This document shows positions 15,251 to 24,900 of a stretch of 64,000 nucleotides of DNA, piece after piece. Location of the stretch: positions 4,898,001 to 4,962,000 of the forward strand of contig NZ_CP109499.1 of assembly GCF_036231965.1 (NCBI RefSeq), written 5' to 3'. The notes under the pieces are model-generated. The model was given only the letters and a program-made list of their open reading frames with translations, had not been told where the DNA came from and did not search any database. The translations under genes and the position numbers were made by a program. Origin of the DNA: Streptomyces sp. NBC_01428. GTDB lineage: Bacteria > Actinomycetota > Actinomycetes > Streptomycetales > Streptomycetaceae. The first letter of the stretch is position 1, and every line of letters starts with the position of its first letter.

Positions 15251-16456
15251 TCAGCTTGCCGCGAGAGCCGCCAGGGCCCGGCGGGCGACCTCGCGGCCGA
15301 TGGGGAGGGACGCCGTGGCCGCGGGGGACGGCGCGTTCAGGACGTGCACCGTGCGCGGGCCCTCCTTGATCAGGAAGTCGTCGACCAGGGTGCCGTCCCG
15401 CAGGACGGCCTGGGCGCGGACGCCGGCCGCGGCCGGCAGCAGGTCGTCCGGGGTGACGGCGGGCAGCAGCCGGCGGACCGCCGCGGTGAACGCCGCCTTC
15501 GACACCGAACGCCGCAGCTCTCCCGCGCCGTACCGCCAGTGGCGGCGGGCTATCCGCCAGGAACCCGGCCAGGACAGCGTCGCGCCCAGCTCACGGGGGT
15601 GGACGACGCCCCAGCCGTATCCCTCGCGGGCGAGGGCGGGCACCGCGTTCGGGCCGACGTGGACGCTGCCGTCGATGCCGCGGGTGAGATGGACACCGAG
15701 GAAGGGGAAGGCCGGATCGGGCACCGGATACACCAGGCCGCGGACCAGCTCCGGCCGTGCCAGGGTGAAGTACTCGCCACGGAAGGGGACGATCCGCATC
15801 TCCGGGTCGTCGCCCGCCAGCCGGGCCGTCTCGTCGCAGTGGAGTCCCGCGCAGTTCACGAGGACCCGGCCGCGGACGATCGTGCCGTCGGCCGTGCGGA
15901 CCGCGGCGCCGAGATCGGGGCGCCGGTCGATCCGCACGACGTCCGCGCCGTACCGGATGTCCGCGCCGGAGGCCTCTCCGAGCTGCCGGGCCACCGCTCC
16001 GTAGTCGCAGACGCCGGTGGTGCCCACGTGGATCGCGGCGAGGCCGCGCACCTCGGGCTCGGCCTCGATGATCTGGGCGGGGCCCAGCTCCCTGACCGGA
16101 ATGCCGTTCTCCCTGCCGCGCTGGACCAGGGCGTGCAGGCGGGGCAGCTCGGCCTTCTCCGTCGCGACGATCAGCTTGCCGGTGACCGCGTGCGGGATGT
16201 CGTACTCCGCGCAGAACTTGACCATCTCGGCGGCGCCCCGCACCGCGTACCGCGCCTTCAGGGAGCCCGGGCGGTAGTAGACACCGCTGTGGATCACGCC
16301 GCTGTTGCGGCCCGTCTGGTGGCGGGCGGGGCCCTGCTCTTTCTCCAGCACCGTGACCCGGGTGCCCGGCGCCGCGCGCGTGACGGCATAGGCCGTCGAC
16401 AGGCCGACGATTCCGCCGCCGATCACCAGCACATCGCAGTCGTACGCGCTCCGCAC
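15251..16456 (-). CDS. FAD-dependent oxidoreductase, L-2-hydroxyglutarate oxidase (LhgO) type
   Basis: A 401-residue flavoprotein starting at GTG 16456, eight bases after GGAGG. The N-terminal Rossmann motif is CDVLVIGGGIVGLSTAYAV. QTGRNSGVIHSGVYY and PVRELGPAQIIEAEP are typical of the L-2-hydroxyglutarate oxidase/dehydrogenase branch of the DAO family. The GREYFTL-like segment here reads RGEYFTL, and the C-terminus has the FAD-binding LNAPSPAATASLPIG. The family oxidises L-2-hydroxyglutarate to 2-oxoglutarate, repairing a side product of metabolism. The gene is transcribed alone, with a hairpin directly at its stop. Confidence 0.88.
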   Translation of the reverse strand: MRSAYDCDVLVIGGGIVGLSTAYAVTRAAPGTRVTVLEKEQGPARHQTGRNSGVIHSGVYYRPGSLKARYAVRGAAEMVKFCAEYDIPHAVTGKLIVATEKAELPRLHALVQRGRENGIPVRELGPAQIIEAEPEVRGLAAIHVGTTGVCDYGAVARQLGEASGADIRYGADVVRIDRRPDLGAAVRTADGTIVRGRVLVNCAGLHCDETARLAGDDPEMRIVPFRGEYFTLARPELVRGLVYPVPDPAFPFLGVHLTRGIDGSVHVGPNAVPALAREGYGWGVVHPRELGATLSWPGSWRIARRHWRYGAGELRRSVSKAAFTAAVRRLLPAVTPDDLLPAAAGVRAQAVLRDGTLVDDFLIKEGPRTVHVLNAPSPAATASLPIGREVARRALAALAAS

Positions 16457-16579
16457 CTGCACCACCTCCCGGCTTCGATAGTGCACTGCGCCACTGACAA
16501 TGCCCTCAAACCCGAGATTCACGCCCCGCCGCGTTTCGCCCGGTCGAAGGGGCGGCGGCAGCGGGACGCGGTGCCGCGG

Positions 16580-18004
16580 CTACGCCGGAGCCATCAGCAG
16601 CGGTCGCGCGCGCTCCCGCAGCTCCACCACACGCGGCTCGTCGCCGTACGGCTCCAGGCGGTGCAGCAGGTCCTTCACGTACTCGGTGGTGCGCGCGGAC
16701 GAGATACGGCCCGCGACCTCCACCGCCCGTACGCCCTGCTCGCACGCCGCGTCGAGGTTGCCCGACTCCAGTTCGGCGACCGCCGAGACGACCAGGCGCA
16801 GCCCGTGCGACCGGACGAACTCCTCCGTCGGCTGGGACAGCGCCTGCTCCGTGAAGCGGCGCACCTGGCGGGGCGCCTTCAGGTCGCGGTAGCACTCGGC
16901 CGCGTCGGCCGCGAAGCGGTCGTACGAGTAGAAGCCGAGCCAGGACGGGTCGTGGTCGCCGTCACGGGCGCGCTCCAGCCAGCCCTCGGCGGCCTTCAGG
17001 GCGGTGCCGGCCGCCTGGGCGTCACCGGCGCGCGCGTGGGCGCGTGCCTCGACGAGCCGGAAGAAGCTCATCGTGCGGGCGGTGGCGAGGCCACGGTTGC
17101 GCTCCACGGCGGCCTGGGCGAGGTCGACGCCCTCGTCGCCGAAGCCCCGGTAGGTCGCCTGGAGGGACATGGAGGCCAGCACATAGCCCCCGAGAGGGAC
17201 GTCCGCGGCGGCCCGGGCCAGGCGCAGGGCCTGGATGTAGTAGCGCTGCGCCGCCTCCTGCTGGCCCGTGTCGAAGGCCATCCAGCCGGCGAGACGGGTG
17301 AGTTCGGCGGACGCGCCGAACAGGGCCCGGCCGACCTCGTCGGAGTAGGAGCCGAGCAGCAGCGGCGCCGCCTCGACCCGCAGACACTCGGGCACCATGG
17401 ACGAACGCCAGTCGCCGCCCCCGTACTTGGAGTCCCAGCGCCTGGCGTCCTCGGCTGCCTCACGCAGCTTCAGCACGTCGCTGTGGCCGACTTTCAGCGG
17501 TGCGCCCGAGTCCTCACCGGGGCTCACGTCGCGCGCCACCGAACTGTCGGCCGGGGTTATCAGCCAGCGCGACGCGGGGGTCGCATAGGCGCTCACGGCG
17601 AAGGAACCGGCCAACGACTGCCAGATGCCACCACCGCCGGCCCGGCGCCCGGCGAGATCGAGGCGGTACAGCTCGGTCGCCGAGCGCACCGCCTGCCCGA
17701 CGTCACGGGGGAAGGCGAGACCCACCTCCGGCGCCGGATCGGCGTCGGCCAGGCCGATCTCGTGCAACGGCACCGGACGGCCGAGTTTCTGGCCGATGGC
17801 GGCCGCGATGAGGTGCGGCGCGGCGCCTTGCGGCACCATGCCTTTCGACACCCAGCGCGCCACCGACGTCTTGTCGTAGCGAAGTGTCAACCCGCGTTGA
17901 GCGCCAAGATCGTTGACGCGACGCGCGAGTCCTGCGTTGCTGATTCCCGCGAGGGCGAGAACGGCGCCGAGTTTTTCGTTCGGCCCGCGTTGCTCCCTGG
18001 ACAT
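16580..18004 (-). CDS. Sporulation-associated regulator-like protein with HTH and TPR-like repeats
   Basis: A 474-residue cytoplasmic protein starting at ATG 18004, preceded by GAGGGGTGGCGC. Residues 1-85 (MSREQRGPNEKLGAVLALAG, then LARRVNDLGAQRG and YDKTSVARWVSKGMVP) look like a helix-turn-helix domain of the type found in Streptomyces NsdA-like proteins. The remainder is alpha-helical and repetitive, with TPR-like units (for example RRYTEQAL-type helices around AAQRYYIQALRLARAA). From memory it matches the S. coelicolor sporulation-associated protein SCO4114. DNA binding is inferred. An 8-bp-arm palindrome at 18124-18143, 120 bases upstream of the start, may be its operator. Confidence 0.82.
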   Translation of the reverse strand: MSREQRGPNEKLGAVLALAGISNAGLARRVNDLGAQRGLTLRYDKTSVARWVSKGMVPQGAAPHLIAAAIGQKLGRPVPLHEIGLADADPAPEVGLAFPRDVGQAVRSATELYRLDLAGRRAGGGGIWQSLAGSFAVSAYATPASRWLITPADSSVARDVSPGEDSGAPLKVGHSDVLKLREAAEDARRWDSKYGGGDWRSSMVPECLRVEAAPLLLGSYSDEVGRALFGASAELTRLAGWMAFDTGQQEAAQRYYIQALRLARAAADVPLGGYVLASMSLQATYRGFGDEGVDLAQAAVERNRGLATARTMSFFRLVEARAHARAGDAQAAGTALKAAEGWLERARDGDHDPSWLGFYSYDRFAADAAECYRDLKAPRQVRRFTEQALSQPTEEFVRSHGLRLVVSAVAELESGNLDAACEQGVRAVEVAGRISSARTTEYVKDLLHRLEPYGDEPRVVELRERARPLLMAPA

Positions 18005-18123
18005 GCGCCACCCCTCGACACAGACGGCTGCCGCACTGGCATAACCACGCGGCATTCGTAAACCCAGCGTAGTTCGCCCGATCCCCAGCGTTAAGGGGCG
18101 TAGGTCCGGTTGGCGGGATTGTG

Positions 18124-18143
18124 GTCCGTACGACTGTACGGAC
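18124..18143. promoter_or_regulatory. Operator-like palindrome upstream of the sporulation-associated gene
   Basis: GTCCGTAC, spacer GACT, GTACGGAC: perfect 8-bp arms at 18124-18131 and 18136-18143. The 20-bp layout suits a dimeric regulator. No regulator can be assigned. Confidence 0.5.
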
Positions 18144-18303
18144 GGTCGCGGCGTGCTCCTGGTGTGTGGCCGTGCGCCTGTGCGTGCGCTCTTCTCCGGC
18201 CATCGGGGGAGCGCTTCCATGGAACGTGCGTGGGTCGGCCCGCTGTACTGGATCCAGTGGGCTGGGGGACACCGCCGCCTACATCCCCGCGGGCGGCGGA
18301 CCG

Positions 18304-18332
18304 GTCCGGGAGGCGAACTCCGCCTCCCGGAC
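18304..18332. terminator. Perfect isolated hairpin
   Basis: GTCCGGGAGGCG (18304-18315) and CGCCTCCCGGAC (18321-18332) form a 12-bp stem with loop AACTC. It looks like a factor-independent terminator, but no annotated gene ends here. Confidence 0.55.
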
Positions 18333-18881
18333 TGTGCGTTGCCGAAGCGGTGCGCAGGGCCTGTACGGAGCGTGTCCGAACGTGTCCATCGAGCGCCGAT
18401 TTGGCCGAAAATCGACGGTCGGTTCTGCGGGTGATCAGCCCTCTCACCACCACAGTTGAGGGCGCTAAGGGCGTCTTGGGGGAGCGTATCGGGGGCGCAT
18501 TCACGTCGACTCCGCAGGGGTGGGTGACGTGCGGAGTGCGGACGGGGCGTTGCCCGCGAGGCCGGCCGGGGTGGCCGCCGGCCCGGTGACCTAAGTGCCG
18601 GGATGCGTACGGCGACGCGAGGCCGGGCTGGGCACAAGTGGGGTGCCGCCGAAGGTGATTCAGCGGTGCGTGGCGGTCCGGCCACACGGCACTCTGTGAA
18701 GTCCCCTTCCGCGGGGGCTATTTGTCGGAAGTGTGGCACCCCGTGGCGGCGCGAGCGGCGGCACGGGGGCGCACTTCGGGGAGCGCAAGCCGCCGCAGGG
18801 GCCCTCCCTCACGCTTCCTTCGTGGCAGCATGGTGCCGAGTTCGTACGTGCACTGGTTGTCCACAGCCTGTGGAGGCGGCG

Positions 18882-20987
18882 ATGCGATGGTTGGTGGGGT
18901 GGAGCAGCACCGTCGCCAGAGCGCCTGTGATCGGCTCGGCGGGCGCCACCGGGAACGACGGCGAGACCGTGCACCCGGTGGGATCCCAACTCCTGTGGGG
19001 CGACCCCGATCCGCTGTGGGCCGTGGGCGACTGGCGCCCCGACGAGGTGCGCGTCGTGAAGGCCGACCCCGAGAACCGCATCGCCGTCCTCGGTACCTGC
19101 GGCGCCTCCGACGAGGAACTCCGGGTGGGGCTGTTCGCCGCGCGCGGCGGGGCGCTCCGCCACCTCACCAACTGGCCCGGGAGCTACACGGCGGTCGTCC
19201 AGGTCGGCCGCCGGGTCACGGTCTGCGGTGACCTAGCCGGCGCCCGGCCCGTGTTCTACACCCCCTGGGCGGGCGGTACGGCCTACGCGACCGCCGCGCT
19301 CCCGCTCGCCGACCTCATCGAGGCCAACCTCGACTTCGGACATCTCGCGGCCCTGCTCGCCGCGCCCGACGTACCGGCCGCCGTGCACGACTCCACCCCC
19401 TACGAGGGCGTGCGGCGCATCCCGCCGGGCCACACCCTGATCCTGCGCGCCGGGGCCCGCGAGATCGCCGGCTACGAACCCGTCGCCTCCCTCGCCGTCG
19501 CCGCGCCCACCGCCGACCCCGACCGCGCCGTCGACGCCGTACGGGACGCCCTCGTGGAGGCCGTCCGCACCCGGCTCTCGGCACCCCGCCATGTACCCGG
19601 CACCGACGTGGACCCCGGACCCGTGCCCGGCATGGGCCCCGCCGAACGGCGTGCCGCGCGCGGGATGCCGGTTCCGGGCATCGGCGCCGACCTCTCCGGA
19701 GGGCCCGCCTCGGGGACCCTCGCCCTGCTCGCCGCCGGACTTCCCGGAGCGCCCGGCACGGTCCTCGGACACGGCACCGGCGCCGGTGAGCGACTGCTCG
19801 CCGTGACCTTCAACGACCTCGCCGTACCGGGGCGCGAGGCCGAACTGGAGCGGGCCGGGACGCTCGCCGCGAACCCCCGGCTGCACCACGTGGTCGTCGC
19901 CGGGGGCGAGGAGACGCTGCCCTACGCCGATCTGGAGGGCCCCCTCACCGACGAGCCCGCGCCGTCCCTGGTGACGGCGGCCCGGCACCGGGCACGGCTC
20001 GCCTCCGGCAGCGCCGACCACTTCACCGGATACGGCGCCCGGCAGGTCCTCGACGCACATCCCGCGCGGCTCGCCGACCTCCTGATGGACCGCAAGCGGC
20101 GCCATCTGGTGCGACCCGTCGCCGCGTTGACCAAGGCCGACGGCTCGGTGATGGTCCCCGCGCGCGTGTACGGCGCCGCCCGCAAACTCGCCCGGACGCC
20201 GTACCGCACCGGGGTGGACGCCCTCGCCGACCGCCTCCTGCACCGGCGGTTCGACGAGCCCGGCGGTGCGGTGGGGGCCTCGCTCGCCGCGCTGAGCTGG
20301 GCCAGACCCGGGCCCGCCGCGCGATGGCTGACCGGTGAGGCACTGGCCGAAGTATCGGTTCGCCTGCAGGGCGGCGGGGGACGTCTGAACGTCGGCCCCG
20401 GACAGCGGCCGGGCGACTTCCGCGCGCGGGCCGCACTCGCCCGTCACGCGGCGGACGTACGCGTCCTGGAGCAGGCCGCCGAGATCCGCTTCCAGCGGCT
20501 GCACACGCCGTTCCTCGACAACCAGGTCGTCCGGGCCTGCCGTGACCTGCCGGAGGCGCTGCGGGTGCAGCCCGGGGCGCGGGCGGCCATCCTGCGCAGG
20601 GTGCTGGAGGGCGCCGGGGTGGCGGATCTTCCCCCCGGGTGGGGTGCGCCGTCCCACGCCTCCGCCGCCGCGGCGGCGCGCACGGGGCTGCGGGTCGCCG
20701 CCGACTCCCTGATCGACCTCTTCGATACCCCGCTGCTCGCGCAGGCGGGCCTGGTGGAGGCCCGGGTCGTCCGCAAGGCGCTGCGCGCCGCCGCGGAGGG
20801 ATCGCCGCTGCCGCTCGACGGGCTGGCCGATCTGGTGGCGCTCGAACTGTGGCTGCGGCGGCTGCTGGCGCGGCGCGGCACCTGCTGGACGGGGACGCCG
20901 GCACGCCAGCGCGCTGTTCCGGCGGGGATCGTGCCGCAGGGGCGGGCGTTGGGGGCGGGAGCCGGGGCGGTCGTGCAGCGGCGTTGA
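18882..20987 (+). CDS. Divergent asparagine-synthase-like protein
   Basis: A 701-residue protein starting at ATG 18882 behind GGAGGCGGCG. Residues 1-200 resemble a class II glutamine amidotransferase fold (LLWGDPDPLWAVGDW, LRHLTNWPGSYTAVV, GDLAGARPVFYT), but residue 2 is Arg, not the catalytic Cys, so glutaminase activity is not expected. The C-terminal part resembles the asparagine-synthase ATP-pyrophosphatase domain; its signature is ADLSGGPASG, where SGGxDS is usual. RLHTPFLDNQVVRACRDLP is well conserved. Such proteins adenylate a carboxylate and form amide or lactam bonds, as in lasso-peptide cyclases, but no precursor peptide, leader peptidase or recognition gene is near. The substrate is unknown. 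Confidence 0.75.
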   Translation: MRWLVGWSSTVARAPVIGSAGATGNDGETVHPVGSQLLWGDPDPLWAVGDWRPDEVRVVKADPENRIAVLGTCGASDEELRVGLFAARGGALRHLTNWPGSYTAVVQVGRRVTVCGDLAGARPVFYTPWAGGTAYATAALPLADLIEANLDFGHLAALLAAPDVPAAVHDSTPYEGVRRIPPGHTLILRAGAREIAGYEPVASLAVAAPTADPDRAVDAVRDALVEAVRTRLSAPRHVPGTDVDPGPVPGMGPAERRAARGMPVPGIGADLSGGPASGTLALLAAGLPGAPGTVLGHGTGAGERLLAVTFNDLAVPGREAELERAGTLAANPRLHHVVVAGGEETLPYADLEGPLTDEPAPSLVTAARHRARLASGSADHFTGYGARQVLDAHPARLADLLMDRKRRHLVRPVAALTKADGSVMVPARVYGAARKLARTPYRTGVDALADRLLHRRFDEPGGAVGASLAALSWARPGPAARWLTGEALAEVSVRLQGGGGRLNVGPGQRPGDFRARAALARHAADVRVLEQAAEIRFQRLHTPFLDNQVVRACRDLPEALRVQPGARAAILRRVLEGAGVADLPPGWGAPSHASAAAAARTGLRVAADSLIDLFDTPLLAQAGLVEARVVRKALRAAAEGSPLPLDGLADLVALELWLRRLLARRGTCWTGTPARQRAVPAGIVPQGRALGAGAGAVVQRR

Positions 20988-21395
20988 CGCGGTTGCTCTT
21001 CCGGCTCCGGCTCCTGTCCGGTGGGTGGGTCGGGGCCGTGCCAGTACATCCGCCCGTCGCCGCTGAATCAGACGTGAGTGGAGAAGCGGACCGCTGCTCG
21101 ATCCGGGCGTAAGCGACGGGCATGTGATGTACCGGCACGGCCCCTCGCGTCGGACGCCGGGTGCGGGCAGCGACTGGCCGGGGCGCGTCCCTTTCGTCGG
21201 GTGCCGGGTGCGGGCGTGAATTGCAGCCCCTCCGGCGTTTGAGGAGCGGGGTCTGGGGCGGAGCCCCAGGTACGGGTCGGGTAGGGGCGGAGGGGGCGAA
21301 AGAAGCCCTGGCTTCGGCCGAGGGTGGCGGGGCACTGGCGGGCTCGCCGGGGGGAAGCCGTGACCTGGGGGCGGGGGGACGGTGAGAATGGGGGC
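20988..21395. other. Intergenic region with a dispersed Streptomyces repeat
   Basis: A 408-base gap. Around 21220-21350 it contains the block CCCTCCGGCGTTTGAGGAG, GGTCTGGGGCGGAGCCCCAG and GGTAGGGGCGGAG. These are words of a repeat family common in Streptomyces intergenic DNA and related, in opposite orientation, to the block at 62240-62500. No gene was seen. Confidence 0.6.
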
Positions 21396-24300
21396 GTGCG
21401 GTACAGGATTCTGGGGGTCACCCAGGTGGAGGACGACCGGGGGGCCCTGGTCACCGTCGGCGGCCCCCGGGTCCGCGCGCTGCTCACCGCCCTCGCCCGC
21501 CACCCCGCCCGCACGACGAGCCCGGACACCCTGATCGACGAGGTGTGGGGCGACGACCCGCCGCAGGACGCCCCGGCCGCGCTCCAGGCACTGGTCGGCC
21601 GCCTCCGCAGAGCCATCGGGAAGGACGCGGTCACCTCGGAGCCGGGCGGCTACCGCCTGCGCGCCGCCCGCGACGACGTGGACCTGCACGTGTTCGAGCG
21701 ACTCGTGGCGGGGGGCAGGACCGCGCTCGACCAGGGTGACGCCTCCACCGCCGCGACCCGGCTGCGCGAAGCCCTCGCCTTGTGGCGCGGTCCCGCCCTC
21801 GCCGACCTCCCCGACCGTACGGCGGCGACCCGTCCGGAGGCCCTGCGCCTGGAGGCGACCCGCAGCCGCGTCGAGGCGGACCTGCGGCTGGGCCGCGCCG
21901 CGGAGGTCGTACCGGAGCTGAAGGGGCTGACGGCGGACCACCCGTACGACGAGGCCCTGCACGTGCTGCTCATCCGGGCCCTGCACGAGGCGGGCCGCGG
22001 GGCGGACGCCCTGGCCGCGTACGAGGAGGTGCGCCGCGCGCTGGCGGAGGGCCTCGGCACGGATCCCGGGCCGGAACTCCGCTCCCTGCACGCGGCGTTG
22101 CTGGACCAGGGAGACGCCGCGGGACGGCAGGACGTGCGGCTCGGGTCGGGCGGTGCCTCGGCAGCCGGGGCCGTTGCGGGGCTCGGCCTCGCGGATCCGT
22201 CCCGGGAACGGCGGACCGGCAACATCCGTCCCCGGCTGAACTCGTTCGTGGGGCGGGAACCCGAGGTCGGGGCGATCCGTTCGGATGTGCAGAGGGCCCG
22301 CCTGGTCACGCTGACCGGACCGGGCGGTTCGGGGAAGACCCGCCTCGCCGAGGAAGCCGCCGCCGGGCTTCCGCAGGCGTGGCTGGTCGAGCTGGCACCG
22401 CTCGACCGGCCCGAGGCGGTCCCGGGCGCGGTCGTCAGCGCCCTCGGTCTGCGCGAAACCGCGCTGATCACCAACGAGATGACGACGGCGCAGGCCGACC
22501 CGGTCGCCCTGCTCGTCGAGTACTGCGCCCCGCGCAGCCAACTCCTGGTCCTTGACAACTGCGAGCACGTCATCGGAGCGGCGGCCGACCTAGCCGAGAC
22601 CCTCCTGACCCGCTGCCCCGGGCTCACGATCCTCGCCACCAGTCGTGAACCCCTGGGAGTCCCCGGCGAGTTGGTGCGTCCCGTCGAGCCCCTGCTGCCC
22701 GACTCCGCGCGCCGCCTCTTCCTGGAGCGGGCAGCGGTCGTCCGTCCCGACGCCGCGACCGCGCTTCCCGACCTGGTGGCCGTGGACGAGATCTGCCGAC
22801 GGCTCGACGGCCTGCCCCTGGCCATCGAGCTGGCCGCGGCGCGGCTGCGGCTGCTCACCCCCCGGCAGATCGCCGACCGGCTCGACGACCGCTTCCGCCT
22901 GCTCACCTCCGGAAGCCGCACGGTGCTGCCCCGCCAGCAGACCCTGCGCGCCGTCGTCGACTGGTCCTGGGACCTGCTCGACGAGCGGGAGCGGACCGTG
23001 CTGCGCGAGGCCTCGGTGTTCGCCGGCGGCTGGGACCTGGCGGCCGCGGAAGCCGTGTTCACCGGCTCCGCCGCCGACCTCGTCGGCGCGCTCGTCGACA
23101 AGTCCCTCGTCGTCGCCACGCCCTACGACTCGCAGGACCGTGACGGCGGTGAGGGCGGTGTCGGCGGTCAGGACAGTGGGGCGGGGGGACGTGCGGGGTT
23201 CGACGGGGGAGACGGCGGTCCGTCCGCGCCGGGCGGCCGGGGCGGTGACAGTGCTGCGGCCGGCCCCGGGGCCGGCATGTGGTACCGCCTGCTGGAGACC
23301 ATCCACGAGTACGCCGGTGAGCGTGCCACCGAGGTACCCGAGCTGCGTGCCGCCGCCGAGCGGCGTCACCGCGGCTGGGCGCGGTCCCTCGTGGAGGAGG
23401 CCGAGCCGCGGCTGCGCTCGGGGGACCAGCTCCCCTGGGTGCGGCGCCTGGAGACCGAGCTCGACAACATTCGGGCGGCGCTCCACCGCTCACTCGTCGC
23501 GCAGGACGAGGAGGAGGCCGGAGCCCTGGTCCTCGCCATCGGCTGGTTCTGGTGGCTGCGCAACTTCCGGACCGAGGGAATGGAGTGGATGGACCTCGTC
23601 CTGAAGCTCGGCGCATGGCTCGACACCACGACCGGGGGCCGCGCGCACGAGAACGCCTGCGACGCGATCCTGTCCGAGCTGGAGAGCGTGGATCCCGTCG
23701 CCTCCTTCCTCGACGACCCCGAGGGCGACGAGCGGCATCCGCTGCACCGCATGCGGATGCGTCTGCGCATGTTCCATCTGTTCATGAAGGTGGACGCCGT
23801 CCCGCTGGACGAGTGGGGGGACGGGCGGACACGGGAGTACGTGGAGCGGGTGCGGGCCGTCTTCGAGAAGGGAGGCCCGGACGCCGCGCGCATGCCGGGG
23901 ATCATCTGGCCGCTGGCGGCGTTCTTCCTCGGCACCGCGGAGGACATGCGGGCCGCCATGGACGCGACCGTCGCCAACTGCCGTGAGTACGGCGGCGAAT
24001 GGGAGATCGGCGTCGCGCTGATGTTCCGTACGCATGTGGTCGTCGACGCCCCGGGCGGGATGGCCGGCGTGGACGACGACCTGGCGGAGCTGCGTGTGCT
24101 CAGCCGACGGGTCGGCGACCGCTGGATGCGCGCCCAGGTGTGCAGCGCCGCCGGTGAGGCCGCGATGGCGCGCGGCCGCTTCGACGCGGCGCGCGGGGAG
24201 TACGCGGAGGCGTTGCGGCTCGCCTTCGAGGTGGGGGCGTACGCGGAGACGCCGTTCCTGCTGGCCCGGCTCGGCGAGGTCGCCTACCGCTCAGGGGATC

Positions 24301-24887
24301 AGGTCAGGGCGCTGTCCCTGCTCGACGAGGCGAGCGTCGCCGCCGACCGGTACGGCGTTATCGATTCCCGGGCGTTCGTCAACATGCTGCGTGCCCAGAT
24401 CGCCCTCGACGACGGGCGGACCGAGCTGGCGCGCGAGCTGTGGAGGGAGGCGCGGGAGGACAGCTCCCGTGGCACCCCGCCCCCGCAGTTCATGGCCGCG
24501 CTGAACTGGTCCGACGCGATGATCACGGCGGCCGAGTCCGGTCCCGCGCACGGCCTTCGGAAGCTGCGCGGTGCCGTGCGGGAGGCGGTGGACGAGCGGT
24601 GTGCCGACGTGGTGGTCGCCGGTCTCGTCGAAGCCGCGGCGGCCTTCCTCGGCCGGCTGGACGCCCACCCGGCCGCGACCCGGCTGATGGCCGCCGGCAC
24701 CACCTGGCGCGGGGGACTTCCGCGGGCCGCCCGTGAGCGCGCGGAGGCCGAGCGCACCGAAGCAGCGGCACGGGCCTCCCTCGGCCCCGAGCGGTACGAG
24801 TCCGAGCGCGCCGAGGGCTCCGGCTACACCATGGCGGAGGCACAGAGCGACCTCGCCGAGGCGCTCAGGGAGTATCCCGAGGACTAG
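21396..24887 (+). CDS. SARP-type AfsR/DnrI-like regulator with NB-ARC ATPase and TPR-like repeats
   Basis: A 1163-residue regulator starting at GTG 21396 (MRYRILGVTQVEDDRGALV). In order: an OmpR-like winged helix (1-95, with LIDEVWGDDPPQDAPAALQ), a bacterial transcriptional activation domain (95-240), an NB-ARC ATPase (about 275-560; Walker A LTGPGGSGKTRLAEE, Walker B LLVLDNCEHV, then LATSREPLGVPGE), a Gly/Asp-rich insert, and a long helical TPR-like region. SARPs bind direct repeats and activate antibiotic clusters; the ATPase adds nucleotide-dependent switching. No biosynthetic cluster lies in the window, so it may act in trans. Helices near the C-terminus are Arg/Glu-rich. Confidence 0.9.
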   Translation: MRYRILGVTQVEDDRGALVTVGGPRVRALLTALARHPARTTSPDTLIDEVWGDDPPQDAPAALQALVGRLRRAIGKDAVTSEPGGYRLRAARDDVDLHVFERLVAGGRTALDQGDASTAATRLREALALWRGPALADLPDRTAATRPEALRLEATRSRVEADLRLGRAAEVVPELKGLTADHPYDEALHVLLIRALHEAGRGADALAAYEEVRRALAEGLGTDPGPELRSLHAALLDQGDAAGRQDVRLGSGGASAAGAVAGLGLADPSRERRTGNIRPRLNSFVGREPEVGAIRSDVQRARLVTLTGPGGSGKTRLAEEAAAGLPQAWLVELAPLDRPEAVPGAVVSALGLRETALITNEMTTAQADPVALLVEYCAPRSQLLVLDNCEHVIGAAADLAETLLTRCPGLTILATSREPLGVPGELVRPVEPLLPDSARRLFLERAAVVRPDAATALPDLVAVDEICRRLDGLPLAIELAAARLRLLTPRQIADRLDDRFRLLTSGSRTVLPRQQTLRAVVDWSWDLLDERERTVLREASVFAGGWDLAAAEAVFTGSAADLVGALVDKSLVVATPYDSQDRDGGEGGVGGQDSGAGGRAGFDGGDGGPSAPGGRGGDSAAAGPGAGMWYRLLETIHEYAGERATEVPELRAAAERRHRGWARSLVEEAEPRLRSGDQLPWVRRLETELDNIRAALHRSLVAQDEEEAGALVLAIGWFWWLRNFRTEGMEWMDLVLKLGAWLDTTTGGRAHENACDAILSELESVDPVASFLDDPEGDERHPLHRMRMRLRMFHLFMKVDAVPLDEWGDGRTREYVERVRAVFEKGGPDAARMPGIIWPLAAFFLGTAEDMRAAMDATVANCREYGGEWEIGVALMFRTHVVVDAPGGMAGVDDDLAELRVLSRRVGDRWMRAQVCSAAGEAAMARGRFDAARGEYAEALRLAFEVGAYAETPFLLARLGEVAYRSGDQVRALSLLDEASVAADRYGVIDSRAFVNMLRAQIALDDGRTELARELWREAREDSSRGTPPPQFMAALNWSDAMITAAESGPAHGLRKLRGAVREAVDERCADVVVAGLVEAAAAFLGRLDAHPAATRLMAAGTTWRGGLPRAARERAEAERTEAAARASLGPERYESERAEGSGYTMAEAQSDLAEALREYPED

Positions 24888-24900
24888 CGGACGCGGCGCG

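Larger units (their letters stand above)
18005..18881. other. Long gene-free divergent intergenic region
   Basis: An 877-base gap between two divergent genes. No frame gives a convincing protein. It holds a perfect operator-like palindrome (18124-18143), a perfect hairpin (18304-18332) and a smaller hairpin CCCC-TTCCG-CGGGG (around 18703-18716). The size and the isolated hairpin leave room for an unannotated small RNA. Confidence 0.5.

Noticed and set aside
18603..18881. Upstream extension of the asparagine-synthase-like ORF
   Set aside because: The extra residues have no similarity to the family, and a good ribosome-binding site precedes ATG 18882.
18882..24887. Lasso-peptide or antibiotic biosynthetic cluster around the asparagine-synthase-like gene and the SARP
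   Set aside because: No precursor peptide, leader peptidase, transporter or other biosynthetic gene lies nearby.
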